From positions 17,239,851-17,303,850 of the forward strand of contig OZ024878.1 in assembly GCA_964017185.1 (NCBI GenBank): a stretch of 64,000 nt of DNA, in the 5' to 3' direction. The position numbers and the translations under genes were made by a program. Source of the stretch: Rugalucina vietnamica. Lineage: Eukaryota > Mollusca > Bivalvia > Lucinida > Lucinidae. The notes under the pieces were generated by a model. It was not told the origin of the DNA, made no database searches, and saw nothing but the letters and a program-made list of their open reading frames with translations. Positions 54,786 to 63,310 of this stretch are shown piece by piece (within the stretch, counting starts at the first letter, position 1; each line of letters opens with the position of its first letter).

Positions 54786-55797
54786 TTAACAATGCTAGTG
54801 CCAGTACATTTTTCTAATTTCTATTCAGCATCAAAGGTATTTCCATTATCTCTCTTCAGTAATATTCATACAATAAAATAGCTAACTGAAAGAAACTGTT
54901 AACTGAAAGAATCCCTTATGCAAGAAAAATGTCACAATGCGTTTTTTAATCATGGTGAATGACACTAAATGCACAGTTTGTTTCTCCTTAACGCCAGGGA
55001 TAGTTTATGCATTTATTATTTTTTTCTGTCTGTTTTTCTGCTTCACCCAGTAGCCACAGATAATACTTACGATAAATCAAAAAGCCCATGATGAGGAGAA
55101 AGAACTGATCCACATTCTTATTTATATCACTTTAATTTCCAGTTTTCTAATTCCAGTAAACTGCTGTTCAAGGACTCCATCATGATTTTCAAATCTGCTG
55201 CTGACCCCATTGTATCGAGATGATTGTGTCTAGTCTTCAGTCAGTTTCTTACTAATTTGTTATAATTAGGAAAACATGTCTGTGCAATATATACCCCCTT
55301 AAACCCCACTTTTATATAGAAAAACTGGGGTATGTAGGGGTATACCTATTTTTCTTAATTTTGATCCAAAACATAGATTGTGGTTCAGTGTACATACAAA
55401 TAATGTTTGTAGCATACATGTTTAATATATCAATATTTTTTCAAATGAAATTTTCTATTTCTAATGTTTCTGATTAAACAAAATCTCTGTTTATTGCATG
55501 GGCAAGCTTTTGTAATACAGTCAATTGGCAAAAGCTACAAATATCAATGGGCTTTTATTATGGCGAAACGCACTAAATTCAATTTTGTTTTACCATAACT
55601 CCAGAGGTTTATGAATTTATCTTTTTTTTTTCTTTTTAATGTAGCCACAGACAATACTTACGATAAATCAAAAAGCCCATGATGAGGAGAAAGAATTGAT
55701 TCACATTCTTATTTATATCACTTTTCCAGATTTCTAGTTCCAGTAAACTGCTGTTCAAGGACTCCATCATGTTTTCCAAATCTGCTGCTGATCCCAT
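41252..55797 (-). CDS. AMT: Ammonium transporter (Amt/MEP family), eleven exons, complete
   Basis: CDS segments in transcript order: 55662-55797, 51382-51471, 47742-47969, 46924-47030, 45073-45210, 43769-44002, 43305-43446, 42863-42957, 42088-42214, 41364-41498 and 41252-41271. All have GT/AG sites and matching phases, giving 483 residues, the usual family length. Diagnostic parts are [20 protein letters not shown] (exon 2), FGYAFAFG and SGAVAERC (exon 3), [11 protein letters not shown] (exon 4), [13 protein letters not shown] (exon 5), [15 protein letters not shown] (exon 6), [10 protein letters not shown] (exon 8) and the [12 protein letters not shown] cytosolic tail (exon 10). The Asp (188) and the pore His pair (196 and 360) are kept, so it should conduct ammonium across a membrane as a trimer. 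The cell type is unknown. Exons 1, 3, 4 and 7 have neighbouring decayed copies. Confidence 0.93.
41364..41498 (-). CDS. AMT: AMT exon 10, cytosolic tail
   Basis: Acceptor AACAG, donor GTTTGT. It encodes [20 protein letters not shown], the conserved start of the C-terminal regulatory tail. Confidence 0.9.
42088..42214 (-). CDS. AMT: AMT exon 9, last helix
   Basis: Acceptor TTGCAG, donor GTAACC. It encodes [20 protein letters not shown] and RVSFDYEMK. Confidence 0.9.
42460..42815 (+). repeat. Minisatellite of about 72 bp, five units
   Basis: Units share AAGTTGTCTTTGAAAGTCAG, AGAAACATGGGCTGTGGTCA and AAGGCTATTCCACAGGC. It ends 48 bp from exon 8, on the side of its donor, in intron 8 of AMT. 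Confidence 0.85.
42863..42957 (-). CDS. AMT: AMT exon 8, second pore His
   Basis: Acceptor TTTCAG, donor GTGAGT. It encodes [16 protein letters not shown] and YNWNKASGI. Confidence 0.92.
43070..43303 (-). pseudogene. Two tandem copies of the 3' half of AMT exon 7
   Basis: Copies at about 43187-43303 and 43090-43186 repeat the part encoding [20 protein letters not shown], each joined to the first bases of intron 7. The nearer copy keeps a GT donor but has TAA in place of a Tyr codon. The farther one has lost its end. Confidence 0.85.
43305..43446 (-). CDS. AMT: AMT exon 7
   Basis: Acceptor TGCCAG, donor GTGAGT. It encodes [20 protein letters not shown] and [11 protein letters not shown]. Its 3' half is present twice more in intron 7. 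Confidence 0.9.
43769..44002 (-). CDS. AMT: AMT exon 6
   Basis: Acceptor TTTCAG, donor GTATGT. The 78 codons include [19 protein letters not shown] and [13 protein letters not shown]. Confidence 0.93.
44028..44765 (-). repeat. Repeat R, longest copy
   Basis: It shares with 53845-54105 and 58480-58890 the phrases GGAGTGGGAAT, TTTCTGATTGC, ATAGCTGCTC and CACTGCAGAAGCTGAGGGTG. Inside it, one block (CTTGGAACGRTCAGT to CTTCTGCAGTGGTT) is present twice (44255-44350 and 44598-44697). Likely a SINE or a LINE 3' end, unclassified. In AMT intron 5. Confidence 0.6.
45073..45210 (-). CDS. AMT: AMT exon 5, first pore His
   Basis: Acceptor TTTCAG, donor GTAGGT. It encodes [20 protein letters not shown] and DIKGHSVP, with the conserved Asp and first pore His. 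Confidence 0.93.
45312..45612 (+). mobile_element. SINE-like copy
   Basis: Starts near GAAATAGATGGGCTGC and ends with CGACATGGCCGTGGCTGTTG, then ACTAGGACG and a CAATCAAACAAGC tail. Homologous along its length to 51028-51302. In AMT intron 4. Confidence 0.65.
46128..46347. mobile_element. TTAA-bounded repeat with GCCCCAGATG palindrome
   Basis: A palindrome (GAATAGCCCCAGATGGGACG ... CGTCACATCTGGGGCTATGC) plus flanks are shared with 55871-56090. TTAA lies at both ends of both copies. In AMT intron 4. Confidence 0.65.
46676..46723 (+). repeat. (ATT)n microsatellite
   Basis: ATT units interrupted by a short ATC run, in AMT intron 4 just past the exon 4 copy. Confidence 0.9.
46743..46853 (-). pseudogene. 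Diverged copy of AMT exon 4
   Basis: It reads [20 protein letters not shown] then [12 protein letters not shown], lacking the residues between VVTH and ADEGF of the real exon. The donor GTACAC remains but the acceptor AG is lost. It lies about 180 bp downstream of exon 4. Confidence 0.82.
46924..47030 (-). CDS. AMT: AMT exon 4
   Basis: Acceptor TTTCAG, donor GTACAC. It encodes [20 protein letters not shown] and [11 protein letters not shown]. Ends in phase 0. Confidence 0.92.
47742..47969 (-). CDS. AMT: AMT exon 3
   Basis: Acceptor TTTCAG, donor GTACGT. The 76 codons include [29 protein letters not shown] and [12 protein letters not shown]. Confidence 0.93.
48010..48058 (+). repeat. (AAT)n microsatellite
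   Basis: About 16 units, repeated in a shorter form at 48275-48325 as part of the exon 3 duplication. Confidence 0.9.
48165..48250 (-). pseudogene. Partial copy of AMT exon 3
   Basis: The first third of exon 3 with its acceptor is repeated 270 bp upstream in the gene. The duplicated block also takes an intron AAT run and part of MITE-C. It has an acceptor but no donor. Confidence 0.85.
48351..48597. mobile_element. MITE-C copy
   Basis: CAGGTTCTGAGGTTATAAAA at the left is inverted at the right (TTTTATAACCTCGGGGCC). The inside has ATGCCAACAATTGTTGGCAT, as at 24526-24776. The left half is also present at 48091-48164 through the exon 3 duplication. Confidence 0.75.
49283..49362. mobile_element. 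Short TTGTTCAAAA TIR element
   Basis: AGTTGTTCAAAACT at the left and TTTTGAACAACTGGG at the right. Same ends as the neighbour at 49492-49724. Confidence 0.45.
49492..49724. mobile_element. MITE with CCAGTTGTTC ends
   Basis: CCAGTTGTTC is inverted as GAACAACTGG. A central palindrome surrounds GTGAGAATTCGATTCTCAC with TTTTATTGATAAAATG arms. In AMT intron 2. Confidence 0.65.
49883..50117 (-). mobile_element. MITE-A copy
   Basis: GAGCCGCGACGCGAG to GATGCGGCTC with GATT on both sides. In AMT intron 2. Confidence 0.87.
50394..50549 (-). mobile_element. MITE-A partial copy
   Basis: Starts inside the long side (GAGCACAGAAGATGGCTAGA), has a collapsed core and ends GAGGCGGCTAAG. Confidence 0.6.
51028..51302 (+). 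mobile_element. SINE-like copy
   Basis: GAAATAGACGGGCTGC to GACATGACCATAGCTGTTGA, CTGGGATG and a CAATCAAACAAACAAA tail. Same family as 45312-45612. It ends about 80 bp from AMT exon 2. Confidence 0.65.
51382..51471 (-). CDS. AMT: AMT exon 2
   Basis: Acceptor TTTCAG, donor GTAAGC. It encodes [20 protein letters not shown] and ILIKNALDS, the family signature near the second helix. Confidence 0.93.
51695..51929 (-). mobile_element. MITE-A copy
   Basis: GAGCCTGTGC to GATGCGGCTC with AATT on both sides. In AMT intron 1. Confidence 0.87.
51930..53844. other. AMT intron 1, nothing recognised
   Basis: AT-rich sequence without a coding, RNA or repeat signature that could be supported. Confidence 0.4.
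53845..54105 (+). repeat. Repeat R copy
   Basis: Contains TTGTGTTGTTTGAACCTTAT, ATAGCTGCTCG and GGAGTGGGAATTTGTTTCTG. Shared with 58480-58890. Confidence 0.6.
54119..54163 (+). repeat. Poly(T) run
   Basis: About 45 Ts joining Repeat R to a Foldback-B piece. A poly(A) run of about 43 lies at 54741-54783. Lengths in the assembly may be unreliable. Confidence 0.9.
54164..54345 (+). mobile_element. Foldback-B partial copy
   Basis: AAATTGTGGGTACTCATTAG and AACCGCATCGACGAG at the left, TATTGTATGAGCATGTTTTC at the right. One inner arm is missing. Confidence 0.6.
55071..55210 (-). pseudogene. Broken copy of AMT exon 1
   Basis: It matches exon 1 closely, from the ATG to the GTAAGT donor, but is 4 bases longer. 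An extra TTAA-like block after LENWK-type codons shifts the frame into TGA. It lies 591 bp downstream of the intact exon, inside intron 1. Flanking sequence is also duplicated (about 54940-55260 against 55560-55850). Confidence 0.88.
55262..55515 (-). mobile_element. Foldback-B partial copy
   Basis: GAAAACATGTCTGTGCAAT, CCCCACTTTTATATAG and AACATAGATTGTGG on the left; TTATTGCATGGGCAAGC on the right. It lies between the two copies of AMT exon 1. Confidence 0.7.
55662..55797 (-). CDS. AMT: AMT exon 1
   Basis: ATG at 55795-55797, donor GTAAGT after 55662. It encodes [15 protein letters not shown] and the first membrane segment [13 protein letters not shown]. Ends in phase 1. It is the intact one of two copies 591 bp apart. 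Confidence 0.88.
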
Positions 55798-55870
55798 TGT
55801 ATCGAAATGATTGTGTCTATTCTTCAGTCAATTTTTACCAATCTGTTACTCCGTCAATGAGTATTTGAGC

Positions 55871-56090
55871 TTAACCCATATTTGACGAATAGATTTTCCC
55901 ATCATTATCATTTGGGTGAGTCCACTTCATTTTGAGGGGTGTTAGGAGTGATTTTTTATTTTTATCTCATTTGTCGAAGAAATTTCTCTGTGCAAACAGA
56001 ATAGCCCCAGATGGGACGCCGCGTTCTGCGGCGTCACATCTGGGGCTATTCTGTTTGCCTATGTCGCATAAAAGGGACGCTAGGCTTAAA
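55871..56090. mobile_element. TTAA-bounded repeat with GCCCCAGATG palindrome
   Basis: Second copy of the repeat at 46128-46347, with a more perfect palindrome. It begins 74 bp upstream of the AMT start codon. Confidence 0.7.
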
Positions 56091-56338
56091 TAACTATGCT
56101 TCAGTGATTCCATTTTATGCAATATCAAGTTTGAACTTTCTGTCCAAAGAAATACGAGTTGCTTTACAAACGAACAAACGCACAAACGTTTTTGCTCTGT
56201 CAACTGTTAAAATCTTTTCGCTTTAACCTACAATTTTCTTTTGTTTAATAGCACATTGAATTAATATAATTTCGACTTATTTTTCGTTTATAAATGATTA
56301 TGACAGATAGTTCAGTAACACATTGTAGCATACATGAC

Positions 56339-56572
56339 GAGCCGCCTCGTGGGAAAACCAACAATCTGCATAGGCGAAAACAAAGGCGCAGATCAGCTTC
56401 GCGGTAACCGCGAAGCTGATCAGCGCCTTTGTTTTCGCTACTCGGATAGTACAATTCCTCCTCTACTTAACTTTAAAATTTCAAGCTTCTAGCTTGCTTC
56501 TGTAGCTGTACAGGCTGGTTTGTGTCAGACCTGTTCGGAAACCACATTGTTGGTTTTCCCACAAGGTGGCTC
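56339..56572 (+). mobile_element. MITE-A copy
   Basis: GAGCCGCCTCGTGGGAAAAC to GGTGGCTC with a near-perfect core. Flanks TGAC and AATT do not match, so its TSD has decayed. Confidence 0.85.
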
Positions 56573-56730
56573 AATTGTATAATCCATTTGAATTACTTTA
56601 GGTACTGGGACAGTTGTAATATGGTCAGGGATTTTATGGAAAGTGAAAAAAAAAAAATCAGATAAAACAGGAATCGATTTAATTAAATTTAAGATAAAAT
56701 AAAAACCCGGGACAGATCAAACATAAGAAT

Positions 56731-57202
56731 TAGAGAGGTTGAGAAAATAAACTTGTAACGTGTACGTGTACTTGTAGCTTTATTTACCCGTACACGATCG
56801 TTTTGAGTGTAAAATCGTTTGAGAAAATCGAACGTGTACGTGTAGATTTCATAAAGTATATACAGCTGAATTTTTTATTGTTTATACATGTGTTGATATA
56901 TGAAAGTAAATATGGATGATTTATTGTTACCCGGACTTTTAGACAACGATAATTTTATTGTCACAAGTTTGTTCCGACTCCGATGTGCCCTCTTTTGAAA
57001 AGGGTTTCTGCTTGTACCTACCTGACCTATCGATGGAAATATATAAAGAAAACTTACAAGTCGCAAATTTATTTCATTCACAGCCAAACTGATTCTCAAC
57101 GTGTAGCGAGTATTTTGAACTTGTAATAAATGACGAAGTTTGGGGATAAATTGTTCTACACGTACACGTACAAGTTACAAGTTCATTTTCTCAACCTCTC
57201 TA
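56731..57202. mobile_element. MITE with TAGAGAGGTTGAGAAAAT ends
   Basis: TAGAGAGGTTGAGAAAAT plus AACTTGTAAC and TGTACGTGTAC, nearly 48 bp in all, are inverted at the two ends. The inside holds further TACACG words and nothing coding that could be supported. Confidence 0.75.
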
Positions 57203-57811
57203 ATATTAACTACATGTAACTATCAAAAGTGATAAGCTTGATCTTGATCTTTTTTCAGTATCTTCTTCATCGTCGTCTTCTTCGACTATTATTCTCCCTT
57301 GTTTGTATTCCTAGGCCGTTAAATTAGCCAAATAAATGGTTGCCTCATATCAGGATGCACTAGTCATTTGTAACCACGCCTCAGGCCATCTTTTACATGC
57401 TATCAACGCTCCGATATGCGGAAACATTATCTGGACCATCCAGGTCGTGAGTTGCAGAGTTTAAAGATCATAGGATCATGGGTTCCAAAGAAGAAGGCTT
57501 CTTAAGGCTTTGACCCTTATCTGGCATGGCGACAATCCTATCTTGAACCATAGGTACATGTACATGTATAAACGTATAAACTTTAGTCCCCTCGGCCGAA
57601 AATGCATAAATAGGTTAAACATTCACACAGATTAGGGTGATACGGATACAAGTTTTAATAAAAGAGCAAATGTGATAGTTACATGAATAATTTCAACAGA
57701 AACTTCGGTATATCTTATTACAGATAACATTTTAAAAGTCAAACGCCATTCATCTCATGCTAATGTCAAGCCTAAGTGTGAAATGAAGTTCAAAATATTA
57801 CGTACGTATTA
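57203..57811. other. Intergenic, nothing recognised
   Basis: A 26-bp phrase at 57356-57381 is shared with 28495-28520. Confidence 0.4.
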
Positions 57812-57969
57812 TAAGAATCTTATATGGGGTTCTGTTCTAGATGGAAGTTTCCAACCCAAGGGATGACCGGGCTGAGCGGAACCGAGGCTCCGCCGAGGTT
57901 CCGCTCAGCACGGTCATCCCGAGGGTTGGAAACTTCCATCTAGAACATAACACCATATTAGATTCTTTT
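57812..57969. repeat. Near-perfect fold-back, about 158 bp
   Basis: GTTCTAGATGGAAGTTTCCA and its inverse face each other, with AAGAATCT outside and the centre GAACCGAGGCTCCGCCGAGG. Arms are about 70 bp. Confidence 0.8.
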
Positions 57970-58479
57970 TCTTGCACAACAACCCCTAAAATCTGGTTTA
58001 TTTCAAGGTTTTGCGTAATTTTTTGGCCTGGGTGAGAACACCTGGGTGAGATGCAATTTTATCACCCAGGCAAAAAGTGTGGCAATTTCTGTCTGGTGTG
58101 CAAGAAATGTACTTACAGCTAAAACAGATGCACCACATACTGACAGAATGTTCTGAAATGCACCTACATGGCTTTGGCAATTCAACTCTTGTTGGCATTA
58201 TTTTGTGCCGCATTTTGACGCGTTAAAAGCATTGTTAAATTTATTCAAAAATGACGTTACCCATTAAATGATGCACTTTTATTAAAACTTAAAAAGTTGG
58301 TTGGGACCGGAGCTTCTTGTCTGTTGCTTGGTCCACCGGGGTTCAAATGTTATTTTTCTTTTACTCTAGTTTTCAGTAAGTTATTTTTGCGCACAGGGAT
58401 CTCCATCATCGGGCAGCTTATTGAATCTGAGAGTCCTCGTTTTTGATTTGTCATGGTGGTTTTCATAATTTATTTGTTT
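57970..58479. other. Intergenic, nothing recognised
   Basis: A small hairpin (GCCTGGGTGAG ... CACCCAGGC) at 58025-58071. No gene. Confidence 0.4.
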
Positions 58480-58890
58480 GTCCTTGATGATCCATTGACT
58501 AGTTAGAGAGTCACCACGAGGATCGAACAACTAACTAAATGGTGTGAACCACTGCAGAAGATGAGGGTGAGGTTTAGGCCCAGTAAAACCGATTAAAGCC
58601 CCCCCCCCCCCCCGCCAGTAATTTAATATTACGATCGTTCCAATGCATTACTTCAGCTGTTTATCTATTTGTTCTATGTTTAGGAGTCGAATTTTGTGTT
58701 GTTTGAACCTTATGTATGTTTTCATAATTTTAGTTGGCCACCTATTGGGAATTAGCTGCTCACTCAGCTTGCGATATGTTTTCTTAGTATGTACGTAATC
58801 GTCAATTTAGTATTTTCCCACCTCGGAGTTTGGAGTGGGAATTTCTTTCTGATTGCCTGATCAATGCCTATTTGTACTTTTTTAAATAAT
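58480..58890 (+). repeat. Repeat R copy
   Basis: CACTGCAGAAGATGAGGGTG at the left, a C run at 58599-58613, then GAACCTTATG, TAGCTGCTCACTC and GGAGTGGGAATTTCTTTCTG. Confidence 0.6.
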
Positions 58891-60139
58891 TTTAGTCAGA
58901 GTTTTCTAAACACCACATCTGCAAACTATTCGACTTTTAAGTACAAGTTCCAGGGCCATTCTATTTACTGATGCAATTCACACATTTGATGGCAAACGGA
59001 CATACATATGACCAAGGAAATTGTCTTAAACCAGATTTTGGTCAAACTGCACAGAAGACGACGCGTTACTGATTTATTGTCTAATCATTTTAGGCACGGA
59101 TCTAATATTTTGGTTCCGAGGTTATGGCAAAACTGCTATCCTCTCAGTTGATAAAAAGTTATTTTTACCAAATGATAAGGCATTAAATACCATACCCCTT
59201 TCATAAGGATAGTACATGTGGTTAATAACCGCCTTCAAAACGTGCTTTTCGTGTGTCCGCACACACATTCAGGTCAATAACCACTAAAACGGAAAGGATA
59301 TTTTTGTTTGTGTTTCTAGTTTGTAGTGTATACCCGAGTATGTGAATCTTGTATTATCTTTGACATATAATTATTTAAAAGACCTTAAAAAGTCACAAAA
59401 AGGCAAATGGTGTTCTATTTTTTGTCAAAATCTTCACATTTATGAAGCATAAAATCTGAATTTATTATAATAGTGACGCATATAAGGTCATATTTCGTTT
59501 AAATATAATGTAAAAGGGTCTAAATGGCAAATTTGAAATGGGTTAAAGTATATAAAATGTTGCTAAAGGCAAATGCTCAGAGCGGGCCCAGTCAAGGTTT
59601 TTTTGCGCAGCATCACAACCACCCAACATTAGAACTAAAGCTCAATCAAAGTTTAAAGGCTCCCAGCATTGGTCTTGAAATTATCAGACCAATGTAAAAC
59701 TGCTCATTAGCAACCGAACACGGGTTTTGTTGCGATCTTGACCAATTTCAAGGGCAACAAGCAGACTGAGATAACATCAGCCCATAAATGCATCAAATGG
59801 GTATACATGGATTAAGTACTAGTCTCTTTAAACTAGAGCATGGGAAACTTGAGTGACATAAAAACATACACCTTTCAAAAAATCCAACACATTGACTCCG
59901 ATCCGAGGTTTGAAGCATTTTAGTATTTCATTATCAAAACAAACGCTTCTAAAGATACAATTTTGTCCACTTCGTGATAATTAAGGCGAACCTTAATAAA
60001 CATGAAGGCCCACAAATGATCTTTAAATATTAAATACATAGAGAAAACATGTTGGGGGCAAAACAGGAAACAATTAAAGTAAGATTTAGTACTTCAAAAT
60101 CTTTATTTAGTATAAGACAAAAAGGAACTAAGAGGAAAA
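58891..60139. other. Intergenic, nothing recognised
   Basis: No coding, RNA or repeat signature that could be supported. Confidence 0.4.
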
Positions 60140-60325
60140 CAGTGGCCTAGAGGTTAGGGCGTCAGACACAACAAAATCGATAGTTCGTAGGAATTGAACG
60201 TGATAGGCCCCAATTTGTGTCATTAAGTAAAACATCATTTTATAACCAAAAGTGGTGCCATCGTCACGACATGACTAAAGCATGTTGACTAGGATGTTAA
60301 ACAATAAAAACTATAAAGGCACTAG
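60140..60325 (+). mobile_element. tRNA-derived SINE
   Basis: TGGCCTAGAGGTTAGGGCG resembles an A box and TAGTTCGTAGG a weak B box. The 3' part has CACGACATGACTAAAG, GTTGACTAGGATGTTAAACA, as in the other SINEs here. Confidence 0.65.
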
Positions 60326-60937
60326 TTTTAAAATAAAACTTGAACTACGTCGTATAAAATGCTGAAGGTATAAACAGAAAGGATGTTGCAACACTATAAT
60401 TTATTTTTTTCGAATGAACATTGAATTTTTAATAATTTTATTTGATCTGTGCACATTCTACGGTGCCCGGTATACCAGTCCTATCATGAGGTATGTAACC
60501 GATCTCAAAATATCTGCATGGATTTTGTATCCAATTTGACCCGAAAATGTGATTGAATTACTCTAAAGTATGCCTCCAGCAGCAATCATTGAATCGATAC
60601 GTTCACATATCTGTTGTTTGGTCATATAACATATGTAAATGTTTATTTTCATTTGTTTATATTTACATTTTTCTAAAACCTGCTTAGATGAACCATTAGA
60701 TGTTCATCTGTGTTCATACTTCCATGAACAACATTGTGACACGCGACGTGACGTAATCCAAACTTGACGTCAAAAAACATGAATCTCGCCAATCTGATTG
60801 GACGTTGTAAACGTCGACGCCGTTCCGCTGTTTGAACACACACGGTGTGTAGATTCTCTGTTTGCTGGTAAATAAGACCGCCTTGGTGATTTTTCAACAA
60901 GCGATAGAGAGAAATGAATGTAAATATAAGCAATGAG
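60326..60937. other. Intergenic, nothing recognised
   Basis: Open frames at 60673-60958 (minus) have no domain. Confidence 0.4.
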
Positions 60938-61073
60938 TTTAATTTTTCTGTTGTTCATGGAGCTATGAACCGCAGTGGGTCGCTAGCAAAGCTTACATGA
61001 ACCCCTTCGGGGTTCATTCACTTTGCACGCCACCCACTGCGGTTCATAGCTCCATGAACACAAGAAAAATGAA
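60938..61073. repeat. Fold-back, about 136 bp
   Basis: GTTCATGGAGCTATGAACCG is inverted at the right, with T/A-rich outer arms and a centre GAACCCCTTCGGGGTTC. Confidence 0.8.
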
Positions 61074-61760
61074 ATTCATTTCTTAAGTAAAATATTTCAT
61101 GTACGTTTTATGTTTGTTAGAGATCCTCATGAAAGATTGGCTTTAACCAAATGGGTTCTAAATAAAGAAATTTACTTGTTTAAAGCAACAACAACGAAAA
61201 ATAGATAAATAAACAAATAAATAAAAATGAAAAGATATCACAGGAATGCTTTTCTCGATTGGTAACAGTAATAAAACAACTATCTTAGTATAGTTACTGG
61301 TTGATAGAAAAACAAGCAAGGGACTGGTTCGCGGAAAATTATCGATATTGTCATTTCGTTCTACTAAATACCCTTTGTCATGTTAATCACTTAATTGTAA
61401 ATTTTCTTGTTTTAAACTGTTATTAAAATACTTGTAATGAAAATGATAAGGTGAGGGAACAAATGTTGCTCTGCGGTTTTAGGATTGAGAATGCAGCTAT
61501 CTCTTTCGGTCACGACGTGTGTAGTGTCACCCCCCTCACACACACCTGTCCTGCTCAAAAGTGGTAGTTGTGGTCACAATCAGAACACCGAGAACAACAG
61601 TATTTGTTCAAACACACCGTAACTTCTCCCTTTTTATCAACTGCAATTTTCTTTTTTTTTTTTTGGCAATGAAATTGATTTAAATGAAAATTTCCGTACC
61701 TACGGTATGTATGCATGACTATATATCTGTATGAGTGTATGATTATACATGTGGGTGTAT
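61074..61760. other. Intergenic, nothing recognised
   Basis: A T run near 61651-61664. The phrase ACTATCTTAGTATAGTT at 61279-61295 recurs at 62617-62632. Confidence 0.4.
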
Positions 61761-61909
61761 TAACTATATAGGTATATATGTATATGTAAATGTGTGTATG
61801 TATATGTGTGTATGTGTGTTTATATAAGTATATATGTGTATATATGTGTATGTATATGTATGTATATATATGTGTATGTATGTACATGTATATGTATAAG
61901 TGTGTATAA

Positions 61910-61962
<53 letters not shown>

Positions 61963-61984
61963 TACATATATGTATATATATATA
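61761..61984 (+). repeat. (TG)n / (TATG)n low-complexity tract
   Basis: Pure TG units at about 61911-61958, flanked by TATATGTG mixtures. A smaller related run is at 62285-62345. All open frames here come from the repeat. Confidence 0.95.
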
Positions 61985-62530
61985 GACTTAGAGGATTTCA
62001 GATAATTAACTTAAGTATCATCGCCGGTCAAGTCAAGTAAGGTAAAATTCATATAACGTTGGTTTGGGACTAACATTTGTAACACAAGCTCATAGGATCT
62101 TTTTACACCGACTATGAAAAAGAGTCACTGATGAGGGTTCGGTGCCCGAAATTGCGCGGTTTGGCACATACTACCTCCATTTGAATGTTCTTTTTTTTTG
62201 GTACAGATTGTATGTACATGTGTGAGGGCATAAAATGTATTGGCAGACACATGAGCAGGCTTGCACGCTGCTTGTTTAAGCATCCCGTATGTGTATATAT
62301 ATGACTGTATGTATGTATGTATTTATGTATATGTGTATATAATTGTTTAGAATGAGAGACAATTTTGATATATGAAACGCTTGAAGTATGTACGGAAAAC
62401 AGAACCGAAATTTCAAAATTTTCAGTTTAAATATGTATATATATATTCAGTTTGTTTAAATATGTTCATTAATATTATATATAAAATTTATGGTGTGTAT
62501 ATGGGGTCGGGTAGGGGCGGAGGTGCCGAC

Positions 62531-62617
62531 CAAAAAAAAAAAAAAAAGAAAAAGAAAAAAAAAAAGAAGAAAGAAAAAAAAAACAAAACAAAAAAAACAA
62601 AAAAAAAAAAAAAAAAC
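62531..62617 (+). repeat. A-rich tract
   Basis: Near-pure A with a few G and C. Possibly the tail of a retroposed sequence, but no source was recognised upstream. Confidence 0.9.
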
Positions 62618-62697
62618 TATCTTAGTATAGTTCCAAGACGATTGGAGTAGACATACGTCACATGCTTACCGTTATACATATGAGTGAAATAGAGGAT

Positions 62698-62847
62698 ATT
62701 TGCTTTTTTGAGGTGAATACCAAATATATTTCATCGAGTGAGTTGAAAACATCAGAATTTTCACGAGTGCGCAGCACGAGTGAAAATTATTATGTTTTCA
62801 ACTCACGAGATGAAATATATTTGGTATTCACCGAAAAAAAGCAAATT
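62698..62847. repeat. Fold-back, about 150 bp
   Basis: GGTGAATACCAAATATATTT and GAGTTGAAAACAT are inverted about the centre CACGAGTGCGCAGCACGAGTG. Confidence 0.8.
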
Positions 62848-63124
62848 TTCTTTTTATTTTATACAATGCACAGGCATTTTCCAATGCACAAGGTAGGCGG
62901 TGAAAATGCAAAAACAAAAAATTTTTGAAAACACGAATAATTTTGGTACCACATTGTTCCTTATGTTCTAACTAAGAAAATGAATACCCACACTTTATGT
63001 TTTCGTTCATAAATAACGGAGTTATAGGCGTTTGAATTTCTGAAGTGAGACACATTTAATGACGTCAAGTAAATGGAAACGTCAGAAGTAATCCAAACAA
63101 TCTGACGTCATTACAGTGACGATA

Positions 63125-63200
63125 TAGGCTGATATCAGTCACTAGTGACTTTTGATATCAGTGAGATTTGATATCAGTGAAATTTCATATCAATGAAAAT
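63125..63200 (+). repeat. Short tandem run of GATATCAGTGA-like words
   Basis: Four imperfect copies (GATATCAGTCA, GATATCAGTGA twice, CATATCAATGA). The rest of 62848-63300 holds nothing recognised. Confidence 0.6.
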
Positions 63201-63310
63201 ACCAATTTTATCAAGTTTTGATATACATTGGGTTTCACTGTAACGTATAAAATAAATGAATATATTTGACCAATAGGAACAGACCTGTCATTCATATTTA
63301 TAACGGTAAA

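Noticed and set aside
61764..61985. Open frames on both strands rich in His-Thr or Val-Cys
   Set aside because: Translations of a TG/TA microsatellite.
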